A stretch of DNA of 22,137 bases from Bacillota bacterium. Its GTDB lineage: Bacteria; Bacillota; Clostridia; Christensenellales; UBA1242. The stretch covers positions 1-22,137 of the forward strand of contig WQSK01000008.1 of NCBI GenBank assembly GCA_009787915.1, written 5' to 3'. The notes beneath the pieces are model-generated. The model ran no database searches, had not been told where the DNA came from, and saw only the letters and a list, made by a program, of their open reading frames with translations. This document shows, one piece after another, positions 15,376-22,049 of this stretch. Each line of letters starts with the position of its first letter. The stretch's first letter is position 1. A program made the translations under genes and the position numbers.

Positions 15376-15896
15376 AAAACGGGGAATTAAAACTGGTTAA
15401 GCCAACGAAAGAAAACACCCCCGAACTGGAAGCATATAAAGAGGCGATTTCCAAAACCGCGAACATGCACGGTGTATCAGAATTGGACGTGTTGTCTGTT
15501 GCCGAGTGGCTGCAAAAATGCGAGGATTATTGGCTTGGTATAAATTTGCCAGACGGATATGTGCCTGCGTCACAATTTGTTGCGGTGCGTCAAACTGATG
15601 GCAAAATTGTTGGTTCGGTTAATCTTAGGCATAGACTCTCTGAACATCTTTTGAACTCGGGCGGACATATTGGGTACATGGTTGCCCATGACGAACGCCA
15701 AAAAGGTTACGCCAAGGAGATGCTCCGATTGTGTTTGCCCGAGGCGAAAAAGTTGGGGATTGATAGGGTCTTGGTTACGTGCAAAAAAGCAAACGAGGCG
15801 TCACGGAGAACAATCTTGGCAAACGGCGGTGTTTTGGAAAACGAGATTCCATACAACGGCGAGATTTTACAACGCTATTGGATTAATAATAAGTAG
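15372..15896 (+). CDS. GNAT-family N-acetyltransferase
   Basis: The 174-residue protein has the acetyltransferase core: FVAVRQTDGKIVGSVNLRH (strands 2-3), GHIGYMVAHDERQKGYAKEML (strand 4 with R-x-x-G-Y-A as the CoA loop), and VLVTCKKANEASRRTILANGG. It belongs to the common bacterial single-domain GNATs; the acceptor substrate is unknown. An AGGTGGTG sequence precedes the start, which overlaps the P-loop gene by four bases. It ends three bases from the end of the convergent HPF gene, with no recognisable terminator between them. Confidence 0.9.
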   Translation: MKNGELKLVKPTKENTPELEAYKEAISKTANMHGVSELDVLSVAEWLQKCEDYWLGINLPDGYVPASQFVAVRQTDGKIVGSVNLRHRLSEHLLNSGGHIGYMVAHDERQKGYAKEMLRLCLPEAKKLGIDRVLVTCKKANEASRRTILANGGVLENEIPYNGEILQRYWINNK

Positions 15897-15899
15897 AAA

Positions 15900-16442
15900 T
15901 TATTTTATTTTCTTTGCGTTGGTCAATTCGATGATTCCAATGTTTCCGTCTTGGCGTTTATAGATGATATTGACATGACCCGTCTTTTTATGTGCGTAGG
16001 TGTAAAAACTGCTGTCTGATAAATCCAGTGCCATTACCGCTTCGTCGGGTGTCAGGGCTTTTATATCGTATTGTCTTTTTTTGTTTATTTGGGCATCAAA
16101 CATAAGTTTCTTCATCGTCGAAGCAAGCGGTTTTTTGTCAAAACTTTCTTTTCGCAAAAACCCTTTGAATTTGGATTTGTACTTTTGGATTTGGTACTCG
16201 ATTTTTTCGAGGCAGATGCCGATGTTTGCGTACATATTTTTGCTCTCGGTCTGGGCGCGAAAGATATGCCCGTTTGTACTTATGGTGACTTCCATGCGTT
16301 CGTACTTTCCGATGCGCGAGCAAACCACTGTACAAACAACATCTTCGCAATAATACTTGTCCAGCCATTCAATCTTTTTGTGGATGATGTTTTTAAGTCT
16401 TTCGCTGACGACATAGTTCTTCGCGTGTATAATCGTTTTCAT
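15900..16442 (-). CDS. hpf: Ribosome hibernation promoting factor, long form
   Basis: The 180-residue protein has an N-terminal S30AE/RaiA-type domain (KTIIHAKNYVVSERLKNII, then a strand with RMEVTIS) that binds the 30S decoding region. The C-terminal domain of about 55 residues (YDIKALTPDEAVMALDLSD, then TGHVNIIYKRQDGNIGIIE) in long HPFs dimerises to form 100S ribosomes. The length is at the low end for long HPF, with a short linker. The start is the ATG at 16442; an in-frame GTG five codons upstream lies in the promoter. It is divergent from the LigD-type phosphoesterase gene and convergent with the GNAT. Confidence 0.92.
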   Translation of the reverse strand: MKTIIHAKNYVVSERLKNIIHKKIEWLDKYYCEDVVCTVVCSRIGKYERMEVTISTNGHIFRAQTESKNMYANIGICLEKIEYQIQKYKSKFKGFLRKESFDKKPLASTMKKLMFDAQINKKRQYDIKALTPDEAVMALDLSDSSFYTYAHKKTGHVNIIYKRQDGNIGIIELTNAKKIK

Positions 16443-16447
16443 ATAAA

Positions 16448-16475
16448 AGTATTGCACACGGATTTAAATATGCAA
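16448..16475 (-). promoter_or_regulatory. hpf promoter with extended -10, predicted leaderless
   Basis: On the minus strand: -35 TTGCAT (16475-16470), 16-base spacer, TGC-AATACT (hexamer 16453-16448), five bases to the ATG at 16442. Confidence 0.55.
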
Positions 16476-16487
16476 AATCATTTTGTC

Positions 16488-16493
16488 TATAAT
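16488..16493 (+). promoter_or_regulatory. -10 box, predicted leaderless, for the 3'-phosphoesterase gene
   Basis: A perfect TATAAT six bases before the ATG at 16500. No good -35 is seen at 16-18 bases upstream; that region is AT-rich and overlaps the hpf -35. Confidence 0.55.
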
Positions 16494-16499
16494 CTGGTT

Positions 16500-16991
16500 A
16501 TGAGGGAACTTTCAGAATACAATGCTAAGCGGGATTTTGGGCTTTCAAAAGAGCCCCAAGGTCTAAAATCAAAAAAGAAAGATACAGCCGAGAGTAAAAG
16601 AAAATTGCGTTTTGTGATTCAGTACCACGAATCACGTGCCAAGCATTATGACTTGCGCCTTGAGCATGGCGGGGTGCTTCTTAGTTGGGCTGTGCCAAAG
16701 GGTTTGTCCGAAAAACCAAACGAGTACCGTCTTGCCGTCCACGTCGAGGACCATCCCATTGAATACCGCAATTTCGAGGGCACCATACCGCAAGGCGAAT
16801 ACGGCGGAGGCACCGTGACGATTTGGGACAAAGGGTTTTTTGAATATCTTTGTGATATGCCAAAGGGTTTAGAGTCGGGCAATATACGATTTCATTTGCA
16901 CGGACAAAAGTTAAACGGAGTTTGGTCTTTGGTGCGAAAGAAAGGTGACGCAAAAACGTGGTTTGTTGTTGCCAGCCAAACCGAGGAATGA
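16500..16991 (+). CDS. Stand-alone LigD-type DNA 3'-phosphoesterase
   Basis: The 163-residue protein matches the phosphoesterase module of bacterial NHEJ ligase LigD, which cleans 3'-phosphate and 3'-ribonucleotide ends. The catalytic set is intact: His43, His49, Asp51 and Arg53 in the stretch QYHESRAKHYDLRLEHG, and His85 and Tyr89 in VEDHPIEY. Further signatures are LLSWAVPKG, FEGTIPQGEYGGGTV and LNGVWSLVRKK. No ligase or primase domain and no Ku gene are in the window, so it may act alone in DNA or RNA end repair. The frame is open for about 430 bases upstream, antisense to hpf, but homology and the TATAAT geometry place the start at 16500. The basic Lys-rich segment at 24-36 may aid nucleic-acid binding. 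Confidence 0.93.
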   Translation: MRELSEYNAKRDFGLSKEPQGLKSKKKDTAESKRKLRFVIQYHESRAKHYDLRLEHGGVLLSWAVPKGLSEKPNEYRLAVHVEDHPIEYRNFEGTIPQGEYGGGTVTIWDKGFFEYLCDMPKGLESGNIRFHLHGQKLNGVWSLVRKKGDAKTWFVVASQTEE

Positions 16992-16997
16992 TATAAT
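16969..16997 (+). promoter_or_regulatory. Promoter with extended -10, predicted leaderless, for the SDR gene
   Basis: -35 TTGCCA (16969-16974), 17-base spacer, TGA-TATAAT (hexamer 16992-16997), six bases to the ATG at 17004. The TGA stop codon of the preceding gene supplies the TG of the extended -10. Confidence 0.8.
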
Positions 16998-17003
16998 TTT
17001 GTT

Positions 17004-17750
17004 ATGGCAAACAAAGAAGAAAAAGTCTATTTCGTAACGGGTGCATCGGGCGGTATTGGTTCGACTATTTGCCGTGTTATTGCAAAGAACGACCCCACGG
17101 CAAAAATCCTTGTTCATTATCACACCAATAAGAAGTCGGCAGAGGTGCTTAATCGCGAGATTCCAAACTCTGAGGTTTTCCAGTGTGACTTTAGAAACAA
17201 AACCGAGGTTGAAAATCTTTGTTCAAAAATATTGGCAAAGTATCCAAATGTGTATGGTCTTGTGAACTGTGCAGGGTTTGTTGAAGACAAAGATTTTGCT
17301 GACCGCACTTGGAATGATTTCGAGGATGTTTTTAAGGTCAACTTGTTCGCACCGTTTTTGTTCTCGCAAAAACTTGGGGAGAAAATGTTTAAAAACAAGT
17401 CGGGCAGAATCGTTAATATATCCTCGACCAATGGCGTGCATACCACGTATCCTCAGAGTGTCGATTACGACGCATCCAAGTCGGGACTTAATAACCTCAC
17501 GCGAAACTGTGCAATAGAGTTTGCACCGTTCGTTAGTGTTAATGCAATCATGCCTGGCTGGGTAGAATCCGCGGATATGAACACGCAGTTGGACAAAAAG
17601 TTTTTGGAAAGTGAACGCAAGACTATTTTGAAAAGACGTTTTGCAAAACCCACCGAGATTGCGGAAGTGGTTTGGTTTTTGCTTGGTGACAAAGGAGATT
17701 ATATAACGGGTTCGATTCTCCCAGTCGACGGCGGAATAAAAATCGGCTAA
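17004..17750 (+). CDS. Short-chain dehydrogenase/reductase (FabG-like)
   Basis: The 248-residue classical SDR has the cofactor loop VTGASGGIGST near residue 10, NCAG in place of NNAG, catalytic Ser in VNISSTNG, and YDASK as the YxxxK catalytic pair. The C-terminal DYITGSILPVDGG is typical of FabG and related 3-oxoacyl-ACP reductases. No other fatty-acid genes are nearby, so the substrate is not certain. It stands alone: its own promoter overlaps the previous stop, and another promoter follows directly. Confidence 0.92.
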   Translation: MANKEEKVYFVTGASGGIGSTICRVIAKNDPTAKILVHYHTNKKSAEVLNREIPNSEVFQCDFRNKTEVENLCSKILAKYPNVYGLVNCAGFVEDKDFADRTWNDFEDVFKVNLFAPFLFSQKLGEKMFKNKSGRIVNISSTNGVHTTYPQSVDYDASKSGLNNLTRNCAIEFAPFVSVNAIMPGWVESADMNTQLDKKFLESERKTILKRRFAKPTEIAEVVWFLLGDKGDYITGSILPVDGGIKIG

Positions 17751-17756
17751 AATCGT

Positions 17757-17785
17757 TTGGCGACGTTGTCAAGCGGTGATATAAT
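17757..17785 (+). promoter_or_regulatory. Promoter with extended -10, predicted leaderless, for the repeat protein and exporter
   Basis: -35 TTGGCG (17757-17762), 17-base spacer, TGA-TATAAT (hexamer 17780-17785), five bases to the ATG at 17791. The same nine-base extended -10 drives the SDR gene. Confidence 0.75.
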
Positions 17786-17790
17786 AAGGT

Positions 17791-18045
17791 ATGAGAATTT
17801 GCACAGGAGTAAGTCATAGGGTCGAGTTCGAGGTTCGCGGAAACAATGTTACGCGCCCAGGCTCGCCAGTGGTACAGTTCACCATTCGCGGGAATAACAT
17901 CTGTACGGGAACCACACACAGGGTTGCGTTCACGGTTCGAGGAAACAACATTTGCACAGGAACTACGCACCGAATTGCTTTCGTACGTGAGGGTAACACA
18001 TTGTTTACAGGCACTACACGAAGGGTGGCTTTTACAATTCGCTGA
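17791..18045 (+). CDS. Small protein of five 17-residue tandem repeats
   Basis: All 84 residues are repeats of a unit like GNNICTGTTHRVAFTVR. The copies start at residues 1 (first copy lacks one residue), 17, 34, 51 and 68. Each unit alternates hydrophobic and polar residues around a GNN turn, suggesting a beta-hairpin or beta-solenoid fold. There are Cys residues in three copies and many Arg. Copies 3 and 4 share GNNICTGTTHR exactly while most of those codons differ synonymously, so the protein sequence seems to be under selection. No signal peptide or membrane segment is seen and I do not recognise the family. A clear promoter precedes it, and its TGA overlaps the ATG of an ABC exporter (TGATG), which implies coupled translation. 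A substrate, modulator or unrelated partner of the exporter are all possible. Confidence 0.75.
   Translation: MRICTGVSHRVEFEVRGNNVTRPGSPVVQFTIRGNNICTGTTHRVAFTVRGNNICTGTTHRIAFVREGNTLFTGTTRRVAFTIR
17839..18042 (+). repeat. Four full 51-bp coding tandem repeats
   Basis: Units at 17839-17889, 17890-17940, 17941-17991 and 17992-18042, preceded by a 48-bp partial unit at 17791-17838. Similarity is much higher in protein than in DNA. Unit 4 (17941-17991) ends AFVRE where others end AFTVR, so it keeps length with a shifted residue order. Confidence 0.85.
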
Positions 18046-19751
18046 TGACGAACGCAAAAAATAAAAGTGGTTTCGCCCGATTTTTCTTTTCACTTTATCG
18101 CCCTATAAGAGGGTTGGTTATTTTATTCTTTGTTGCATCGATTATTTTTCACGCGGGGATTTTAATCCGAAACTTTATTATCCGCGACATTATTGATATG
18201 CCTTTGCAAGACGGGTTTCAAATTCGTGACCTTTATATTGCTATTGGAATCATTATTGGAATCAAAATCCTAGAAGTTGGTTTTGATTTCATATCAAACG
18301 CGTCTGTGAAGATTTGGGCTTATCGTCGTCAACAACCTTTTATCACACGCAAAATCTTTTCAGATTTGAACAAGAAAAGTTACACTTTCTTTACCGATAA
18401 CCACAGTGGGAAAATAGCATCAAGTGTAACCGCAGTGGGCGAGAATGTGTATCAACTTAACAGCGATATGTTCAACAACAATTTTCGCGACATAGCGACA
18501 TTTGCAACCAGCCTTATAATGTTGTTCGCGATTAATTTTTGGATAGGTCTTGTTGCAGGTTTATATTTTGTTGTCTATGTGGTTGCTTTTTGTTTTTACC
18601 TACGCAAGAAGCACGTAAAATTAATTCGCCAAGTCGCGGTCAAGTATCGTGAACATACAGGTTATTTGAACGATGCGGTTTTAAATTTTACATCGCTTAG
18701 GACATATAACTCTGTCGGTAGATTCTCGGATAAACTCAGTAAAAAACGTGGCGAGGGTATAGCCTTGCAAACACGGGCTCATTCAAACAAATGGTGGTTT
18801 TATATACCGACAAGTTTCACAACGATTGTACTCTTTGGCTTTGCAATGTGGTTTTCGGTAACGCAGTTTGATGCAGGTATTATGACAATCGGAAGTCTTG
18901 TCTTTGTGGCTACAAGTATCTTAACCCTGCAAGGTTCGTCTATACAAATTGGTTGGGGCTATTCAGGTATTGCCGAGAAGATGGTAAAGTTGCGGGATTG
19001 TTACGATTTGTTGTATGACGATAATAACCTTGCTTGTATTCAAACGGAGAAATTGGTTGTTGAAAAACCAACAATCGAATTTAAAAACGTCACGTTTAAG
19101 TACACAACCAAAAACGTGTTCGAGAATTTGAACCTCGAAATCAATGCGGGTCAAAAGGTCGGCATAATCGGTGTTTCAGGGAGCGGTAAAACAACGTTTG
19201 TGAATCTCTTGTTTAGGTTTTACCAACCACAAAAGGGCGAGATTCTTATTGACGGCAAAAACATTGCGAACTATTCGGGGGAGTCCCTTTACGACAACAT
19301 TTGTTTTGTGCCACAAGAAACAATCCTCCTCCATGACACAATAATGGAAAACATCCGTATTGCAAAACCCAATGCGACGGAAGAAGAAATCATTTGCGCC
19401 ACAAAGCGTGCAGAGTTACACGGTTTTGTTGATTCCTTAGAAAACAAATATCAAACAATTGTGGGAGAGCGTGGTATTAAACTCAGTGGCGGTCAACGTC
19501 AACGGATTGCACTTGCCCGTATTTTTCTCCGTTCCGCCAAAATCATTGTTTTCGACGAAGCAACAAGTTCCCTCGACAATGACACCGAGTTCAAAGTCCA
19601 AGATAACATCAATAAATACTTTGATACCCAGACAATTATTTGTATTGCTCACCGTTTGACTACCCTCAAAGAAATGGGCAAGATAATTGTGCTGAAAGAG
19701 GGGCGGATAATCGAAACGGGAACGGCGTTAGAAATTTTGAAAAAGTATTGA
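18045..19751 (+). CDS. ABC exporter, fused membrane and ATPase domains
   Basis: The 568-residue half-transporter has an N-terminal membrane domain (about 1-320) with several hydrophobic helices typical of type IV exporters, then a nucleotide-binding domain. The latter has Walker A GVSGSGKTT, Q-loop FVPQETILL, signature LSGGQRQRIALARI, Walker B IIVFDEATSSLD and the switch His in IAHRLTTL. It probably works as a homodimer exporting a lipid, drug or peptide. There is no N-terminal C39 peptidase domain, so it would not cut a leader peptide itself. Its start codon overlaps the stop of the repeat-protein gene, so the two are expressed together. The -35 of the cupin promoter overlaps its own stop. 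Confidence 0.95.
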   Translation: MTNAKNKSGFARFFFSLYRPIRGLVILFFVASIIFHAGILIRNFIIRDIIDMPLQDGFQIRDLYIAIGIIIGIKILEVGFDFISNASVKIWAYRRQQPFITRKIFSDLNKKSYTFFTDNHSGKIASSVTAVGENVYQLNSDMFNNNFRDIATFATSLIMLFAINFWIGLVAGLYFVVYVVAFCFYLRKKHVKLIRQVAVKYREHTGYLNDAVLNFTSLRTYNSVGRFSDKLSKKRGEGIALQTRAHSNKWWFYIPTSFTTIVLFGFAMWFSVTQFDAGIMTIGSLVFVATSILTLQGSSIQIGWGYSGIAEKMVKLRDCYDLLYDDNNLACIQTEKLVVEKPTIEFKNVTFKYTTKNVFENLNLEINAGQKVGIIGVSGSGKTTFVNLLFRFYQPQKGEILIDGKNIANYSGESLYDNICFVPQETILLHDTIMENIRIAKPNATEEEIICATKRAELHGFVDSLENKYQTIVGERGIKLSGGQRQRIALARIFLRSAKIIVFDEATSSLDNDTEFKVQDNINKYFDTQTIICIAHRLTTLKEMGKIIVLKEGRIIETGTALEILKKY

Positions 19752-19776
19752 AAAGCAAACGTTTTTGTGCTATACT
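19748..19776 (+). promoter_or_regulatory. Promoter with extended -10, predicted leaderless, for the cupin gene
   Basis: -35 TTGAAA (19748-19753), 17-base spacer, TGC-TATACT (hexamer 19771-19776), six bases to the ATG at 19783. Confidence 0.75.
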
Positions 19777-19782
19777 CGTTAC

Positions 19783-20127
19783 ATGAGTAAAAATCTAAAA
19801 AAACAAGAGTGGCTTAAAAAACATGGTTCAAGCATGAAACTTTTAAGCCCAATTTCAAAAGACCTTGTTATTGGAAAACCGCTTAAGGTAACAATCCCGC
19901 AGGATGACTTGTTGCCTGGTGCGACCCTTGCAGGGAAGTTGATTTTAAACGAGGGTGACGGTATCAAAAGGCACACGCACACCGATGACAGTGAAACCTA
20001 TTTCTTTGAGGACGGCAGGGTTGAAACCTGTAACCCTGGCGAATCGCACGAGATAAAACCAGGGCTTCGGCAAATTGTTGGGTTCTGCAAATTTATCGCC
20101 CCTTCGGACAAAGAATTAACTGAATAA
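19783..20127 (+). CDS. Small cupin-domain protein
   Basis: The 114-residue single-domain cupin has first motif GDGIKRHTHTDDSETYFFEDG, with two His and Glu in the standard G...HxH...E...G order, and second motif PGESHEI. These residues normally bind a metal in a beta-barrel. Such proteins range from sugar isomerases to sensors; no specific role can be assigned. The start at 19783 is preferred over an in-frame ATG at 19765, because the latter lies between the -35 and -10. Its last 35 bases overlap the end of the minus-strand HEXXH gene. Confidence 0.8.
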   Translation: MSKNLKKQEWLKKHGSSMKLLSPISKDLVIGKPLKVTIPQDDLLPGATLAGKLILNEGDGIKRHTHTDDSETYFFEDGRVETCNPGESHEIKPGLRQIVGFCKFIAPSDKELTE

Positions 20128-20974
20128 ACTCTTGCTTTTTAATTTGGTATTGTTCGGGGTTGGAGGCGATAAGGTCTTTTAACTCGTCAACCATTTTTAG
20201 AATTTTTGTTTGTTTAATCAAACGCGGTTTAAAACGACGCCAGGCTTTGTTTGAAAAAGGGATACTGGTTGGCAACAAACCTTTTTCCGCTTGGGCGTAA
20301 ATATATGGTTTGACCTGACTTTGGGAGAGTCTTTCCCCATTTGTACCCTCAAAAACAATGGTTTCGTCGGGAGTTGTTTTTAAATAATACCGAAGAATAA
20401 TACGGTCAATTTTTTTGTGAAGTTCCTCGTTGTCTAACCTCATGTGTTTTAAAAGCAAAACAATTTCCTTGGCATCGGCTTCTTCGGCAATGTTTTCGTC
20501 AATCATCGCGCTGTTCCTGTGCGCCACGTTACTTGTATTAATAACTTTTGCTATGGACGCGCCGTAATACATCTCGCGTGCCAGTTCGTTTAGGTCGTAC
20601 TTGCGGTGGAGGGTCAAACGTTTTAGTTTTCCCATATACCACTTGTAGGCTTGCAAGTGTTTTCCCTCGTGAATCATGGTTGAAACATAGTACATAAAAC
20701 CGCCATTCTCGGCATCGGCGATAATCCAAATTGTGTCAGGCAAATCCATTGCGACAAAGCCCAACGCTTTTTCAGGAAACGCAACGTTCACACCAATTTT
20801 TTTTGTGCGACGCAAGAGTTCTTTTTTAAGCCGTTTTTCCGTATCATACAAAACCTTGAACTTTTTGCGCCTTTCTTTTCTTGCACGCATTTTTTCAAAC
20901 CGACGCAAAAGCCTTTGCCTTTTCCTTATCGAAAAACTGTAAAAGGTTTCTTCCCGAAAAATACAAAGTCTCAT
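20093..20974 (-). CDS. Putative zinc-metallopeptidase-like protein (HEGKH)
   Basis: The 293-residue protein has a very basic, coiled N-terminus (about residues 16-60 are rich in Arg/Lys/Glu). A central HEXXH motif, HEGKH (His102, Glu103, His106), follows in STMIHEGKHLQAYKW. An acidic helix downstream, DENIAEEADAKE (159-170), could supply the third zinc ligand, as in gluzincin-type peptidases. There is no signal peptide, so it is probably cytoplasmic. I do not recognise a named family. The ATG overlaps the stop of the hydrolase gene by four bases, so the two form an operon. The 3' end overlaps the cupin gene tail-to-tail. Confidence 0.75.
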   Translation of the reverse strand: MRLCIFREETFYSFSIRKRQRLLRRFEKMRARKERRKKFKVLYDTEKRLKKELLRRTKKIGVNVAFPEKALGFVAMDLPDTIWIIADAENGGFMYYVSTMIHEGKHLQAYKWYMGKLKRLTLHRKYDLNELAREMYYGASIAKVINTSNVAHRNSAMIDENIAEEADAKEIVLLLKHMRLDNEELHKKIDRIILRYYLKTTPDETIVFEGTNGERLSQSQVKPYIYAQAEKGLLPTSIPFSNKAWRRFKPRLIKQTKILKMVDELKDLIASNPEQYQIKKQEFIQLILCPKGR

Positions 20975-21633
20975 CGTGTAAAGACCTCAATTGCGATTTT
21001 CATAACTTGGTCAAGTTCACCCTCGTTTTCAAACCAATGGTTTGCGCCTTTTATTTCGTATAGGTTCGATTTCGTTGCTTTGGCAAAGTTTAGAATATCG
21101 TTGTTGTCAACCGTTTGGTCGAATTCGGCGTAAACGATATCTAGGTTCTTGTAATTCTTTGCGTTTTTAATCACGTCGAACTTTTTTGTGCTGTTCACAA
21201 ATTCTGTTGTAAAAACAATATTGGTTTTACCATAAACTTGGCCAAGTCTTGGCAAATATTTCTTGTACGCATCGATGAGGGGAACCAGCAGAAAAATGTT
21301 CTTGTAAATATTTTTGTTGTTCAAAAGATACGCAAGTGTCGTATACCCACCAAAACTACAGCCGTAAAAACTGATTGGTTTATTAAATTGGCGCAGGTGG
21401 TTTTCAATCTCCGCAATGTCTTTTATACAATTGTCGATTGTGAGTTTGTTTTTGTTCTCGCCATGTTCTGGCAGGTCAATCGCAACCGCACCGATGTTTT
21501 GTGCCGACAACTCTGACATAAGGCGCGCGATTTTTGAACCGTGTTTGCCTGTGCCAAAACCGTGCAAGCAAATCACAAAACCCGAGAGGCCCAAAATCTC
21601 GGCGGCGGTAAAGTTTTTTATGTGTGGAACCAT
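20971..21633 (-). CDS. Alpha/beta hydrolase
   Basis: The 220-residue protein has the alpha/beta-hydrolase order. The oxyanion region is VICLHGFGTGKHGS, then DLPEHGENK, the nucleophile elbow GCSFGGY with the catalytic Ser, a late acidic region (AEFDQTVDNND), and the catalytic His in GANHWF. It resembles small serine esterases or acyl-peptide-hydrolase-like domains; the substrate is unknown. ATG at 21633 is chosen because the longer in-frame GTG at 21657 would put the -10 box inside the coding sequence. It is the first gene of a minus-strand pair with the HEXXH protein. Confidence 0.85.
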   Translation of the reverse strand: MVPHIKNFTAAEILGLSGFVICLHGFGTGKHGSKIARLMSELSAQNIGAVAIDLPEHGENKNKLTIDNCIKDIAEIENHLRQFNKPISFYGCSFGGYTTLAYLLNNKNIYKNIFLLVPLIDAYKKYLPRLGQVYGKTNIVFTTEFVNSTKKFDVIKNAKNYKNLDIVYAEFDQTVDNNDILNFAKATKSNLYEIKGANHWFENEGELDQVMKIAIEVFTR

Positions 21634-21642
21634 AATGTGGTA

Positions 21643-21678
21643 ATTATAGTTGACCAAAGCCCCAAAGGCAACTATAAT
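21643..21678. promoter_or_regulatory. Palindromic bidirectional promoter
   Basis: A perfect 10-base inverted repeat (ATTATAGTTG at 21643-21652, CAACTATAAT at 21669-21678) frames a 16-base centre. On the plus strand it gives TTGACC (21650-21655), N17, TATAAT (21673-21678). On the minus strand it gives TTGCCT (21671-21666), N17, TATAAT (21648-21643), nine bases before the hydrolase ATG. The two promoters are nested, so polymerase can occupy only one at a time. Confidence 0.75.
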
Positions 21679-21695
21679 AGGAGTACATCATAAAA

Positions 21696-21701
21696 AGGAG
21701 G
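21696..21701 (+). promoter_or_regulatory. Strong Shine-Dalgarno site
   Basis: AGGAGG six bases before the ATG at 21708. With the TATAAT at 21673-21678 this mRNA has a leader of about 20-25 bases, in contrast to the leaderless genes nearby. Confidence 0.85.
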
Positions 21702-21707
21702 AAATTA

Positions 21708-21953
21708 ATGATGATACTTTTGTGGAAACTGAAAAAAATTGTTGCGCTTGTAATGTTTGTGGCCGCAGCCATATCCTTGGTTGCATTCTTCATGAACATG
21801 GGGAACGTCGCGGACGTGTTCCGTTACGGCTCTGGATTCAACGGGGTAGCAAACGGGGTGAACTATCTTATTACTTTGCTATTCATGCCGCTTGTGCTTT
21901 TCACACTTGGACTTGTCGCACTCTTTATCCCACGCCCTGGAAACAACAACTAA
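21708..21953 (+). CDS. Small membrane protein with two transmembrane segments
   Basis: The 81-residue protein has hydrophobic segments at about 9-28 (KIVALVMFVAAAISLVAFFM) and 54-74 (YLITLLFMPLVLFTLGLVAL). They are separated by a polar, Gly/Asn-rich loop. Short charged ends suggest both termini on the same side of the membrane. No family is recognised. A strong ribosome site, a good promoter and a clean terminator make this a well-expressed single-gene unit. A second ATG follows directly at 21711. Confidence 0.8.
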   Translation: MMILLWKLKKIVALVMFVAAAISLVAFFMNMGNVADVFRYGSGFNGVANGVNYLITLLFMPLVLFTLGLVALFIPRPGNNN

Positions 21954-21970
21954 TTTACGAACGAATTTTT

Positions 21971-22002
21971 AAAACCGCCCTATTGATGTGGGGCGGTTTT
22001 TT
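21971..22002 (+). terminator. Intrinsic terminator of the small membrane protein gene
   Basis: A perfect ten-pair stem (AAAACCGCCC with GGGCGGTTTT), ten-base loop, ending in a T run. It begins 18 bases after the stop codon. Confidence 0.92.
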
Positions 22003-22013
22003 GTTTGACTATT

Positions 22014-22043
22014 TTGTGACTTTTGATGCAAAATAACTATGTA
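22014..22043 (+). promoter_or_regulatory. Possible promoter for the gene at the right edge
   Basis: TTGTGA (22014-22019), 18-base spacer, TATGTA (22038-22043), six bases before the ATG at 22050. The -10 is weak; the call relies on matching the spacing of the other promoters. Confidence 0.35.
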
Positions 22044-22049
22044 CTTATG

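Noticed and set aside
16071..16499. Long in-frame N-terminal extension of the 3'-phosphoesterase
   Set aside because: It is antisense to hpf, and family alignment plus the TATAAT six bases before 16500 place the start there.
17839..18042. CRISPR-like or minisatellite array
   Set aside because: The 51-bp units abut with no spacers, diverge in DNA while matching in protein, and stay in one frame; this is a coding repeat.
17623..18093. Minus-strand reading frame of 156 codons across the repeat region
   Set aside because: It is the antisense shadow of the 51-bp repeats and crosses the SDR end and the promoter; it has no start signals.
21650..22036. Plus-strand reading frame of 128 codons
   Set aside because: It begins inside the -35 box and runs through the terminator; the 81-residue frame has the AGGAGG site and membrane helices.
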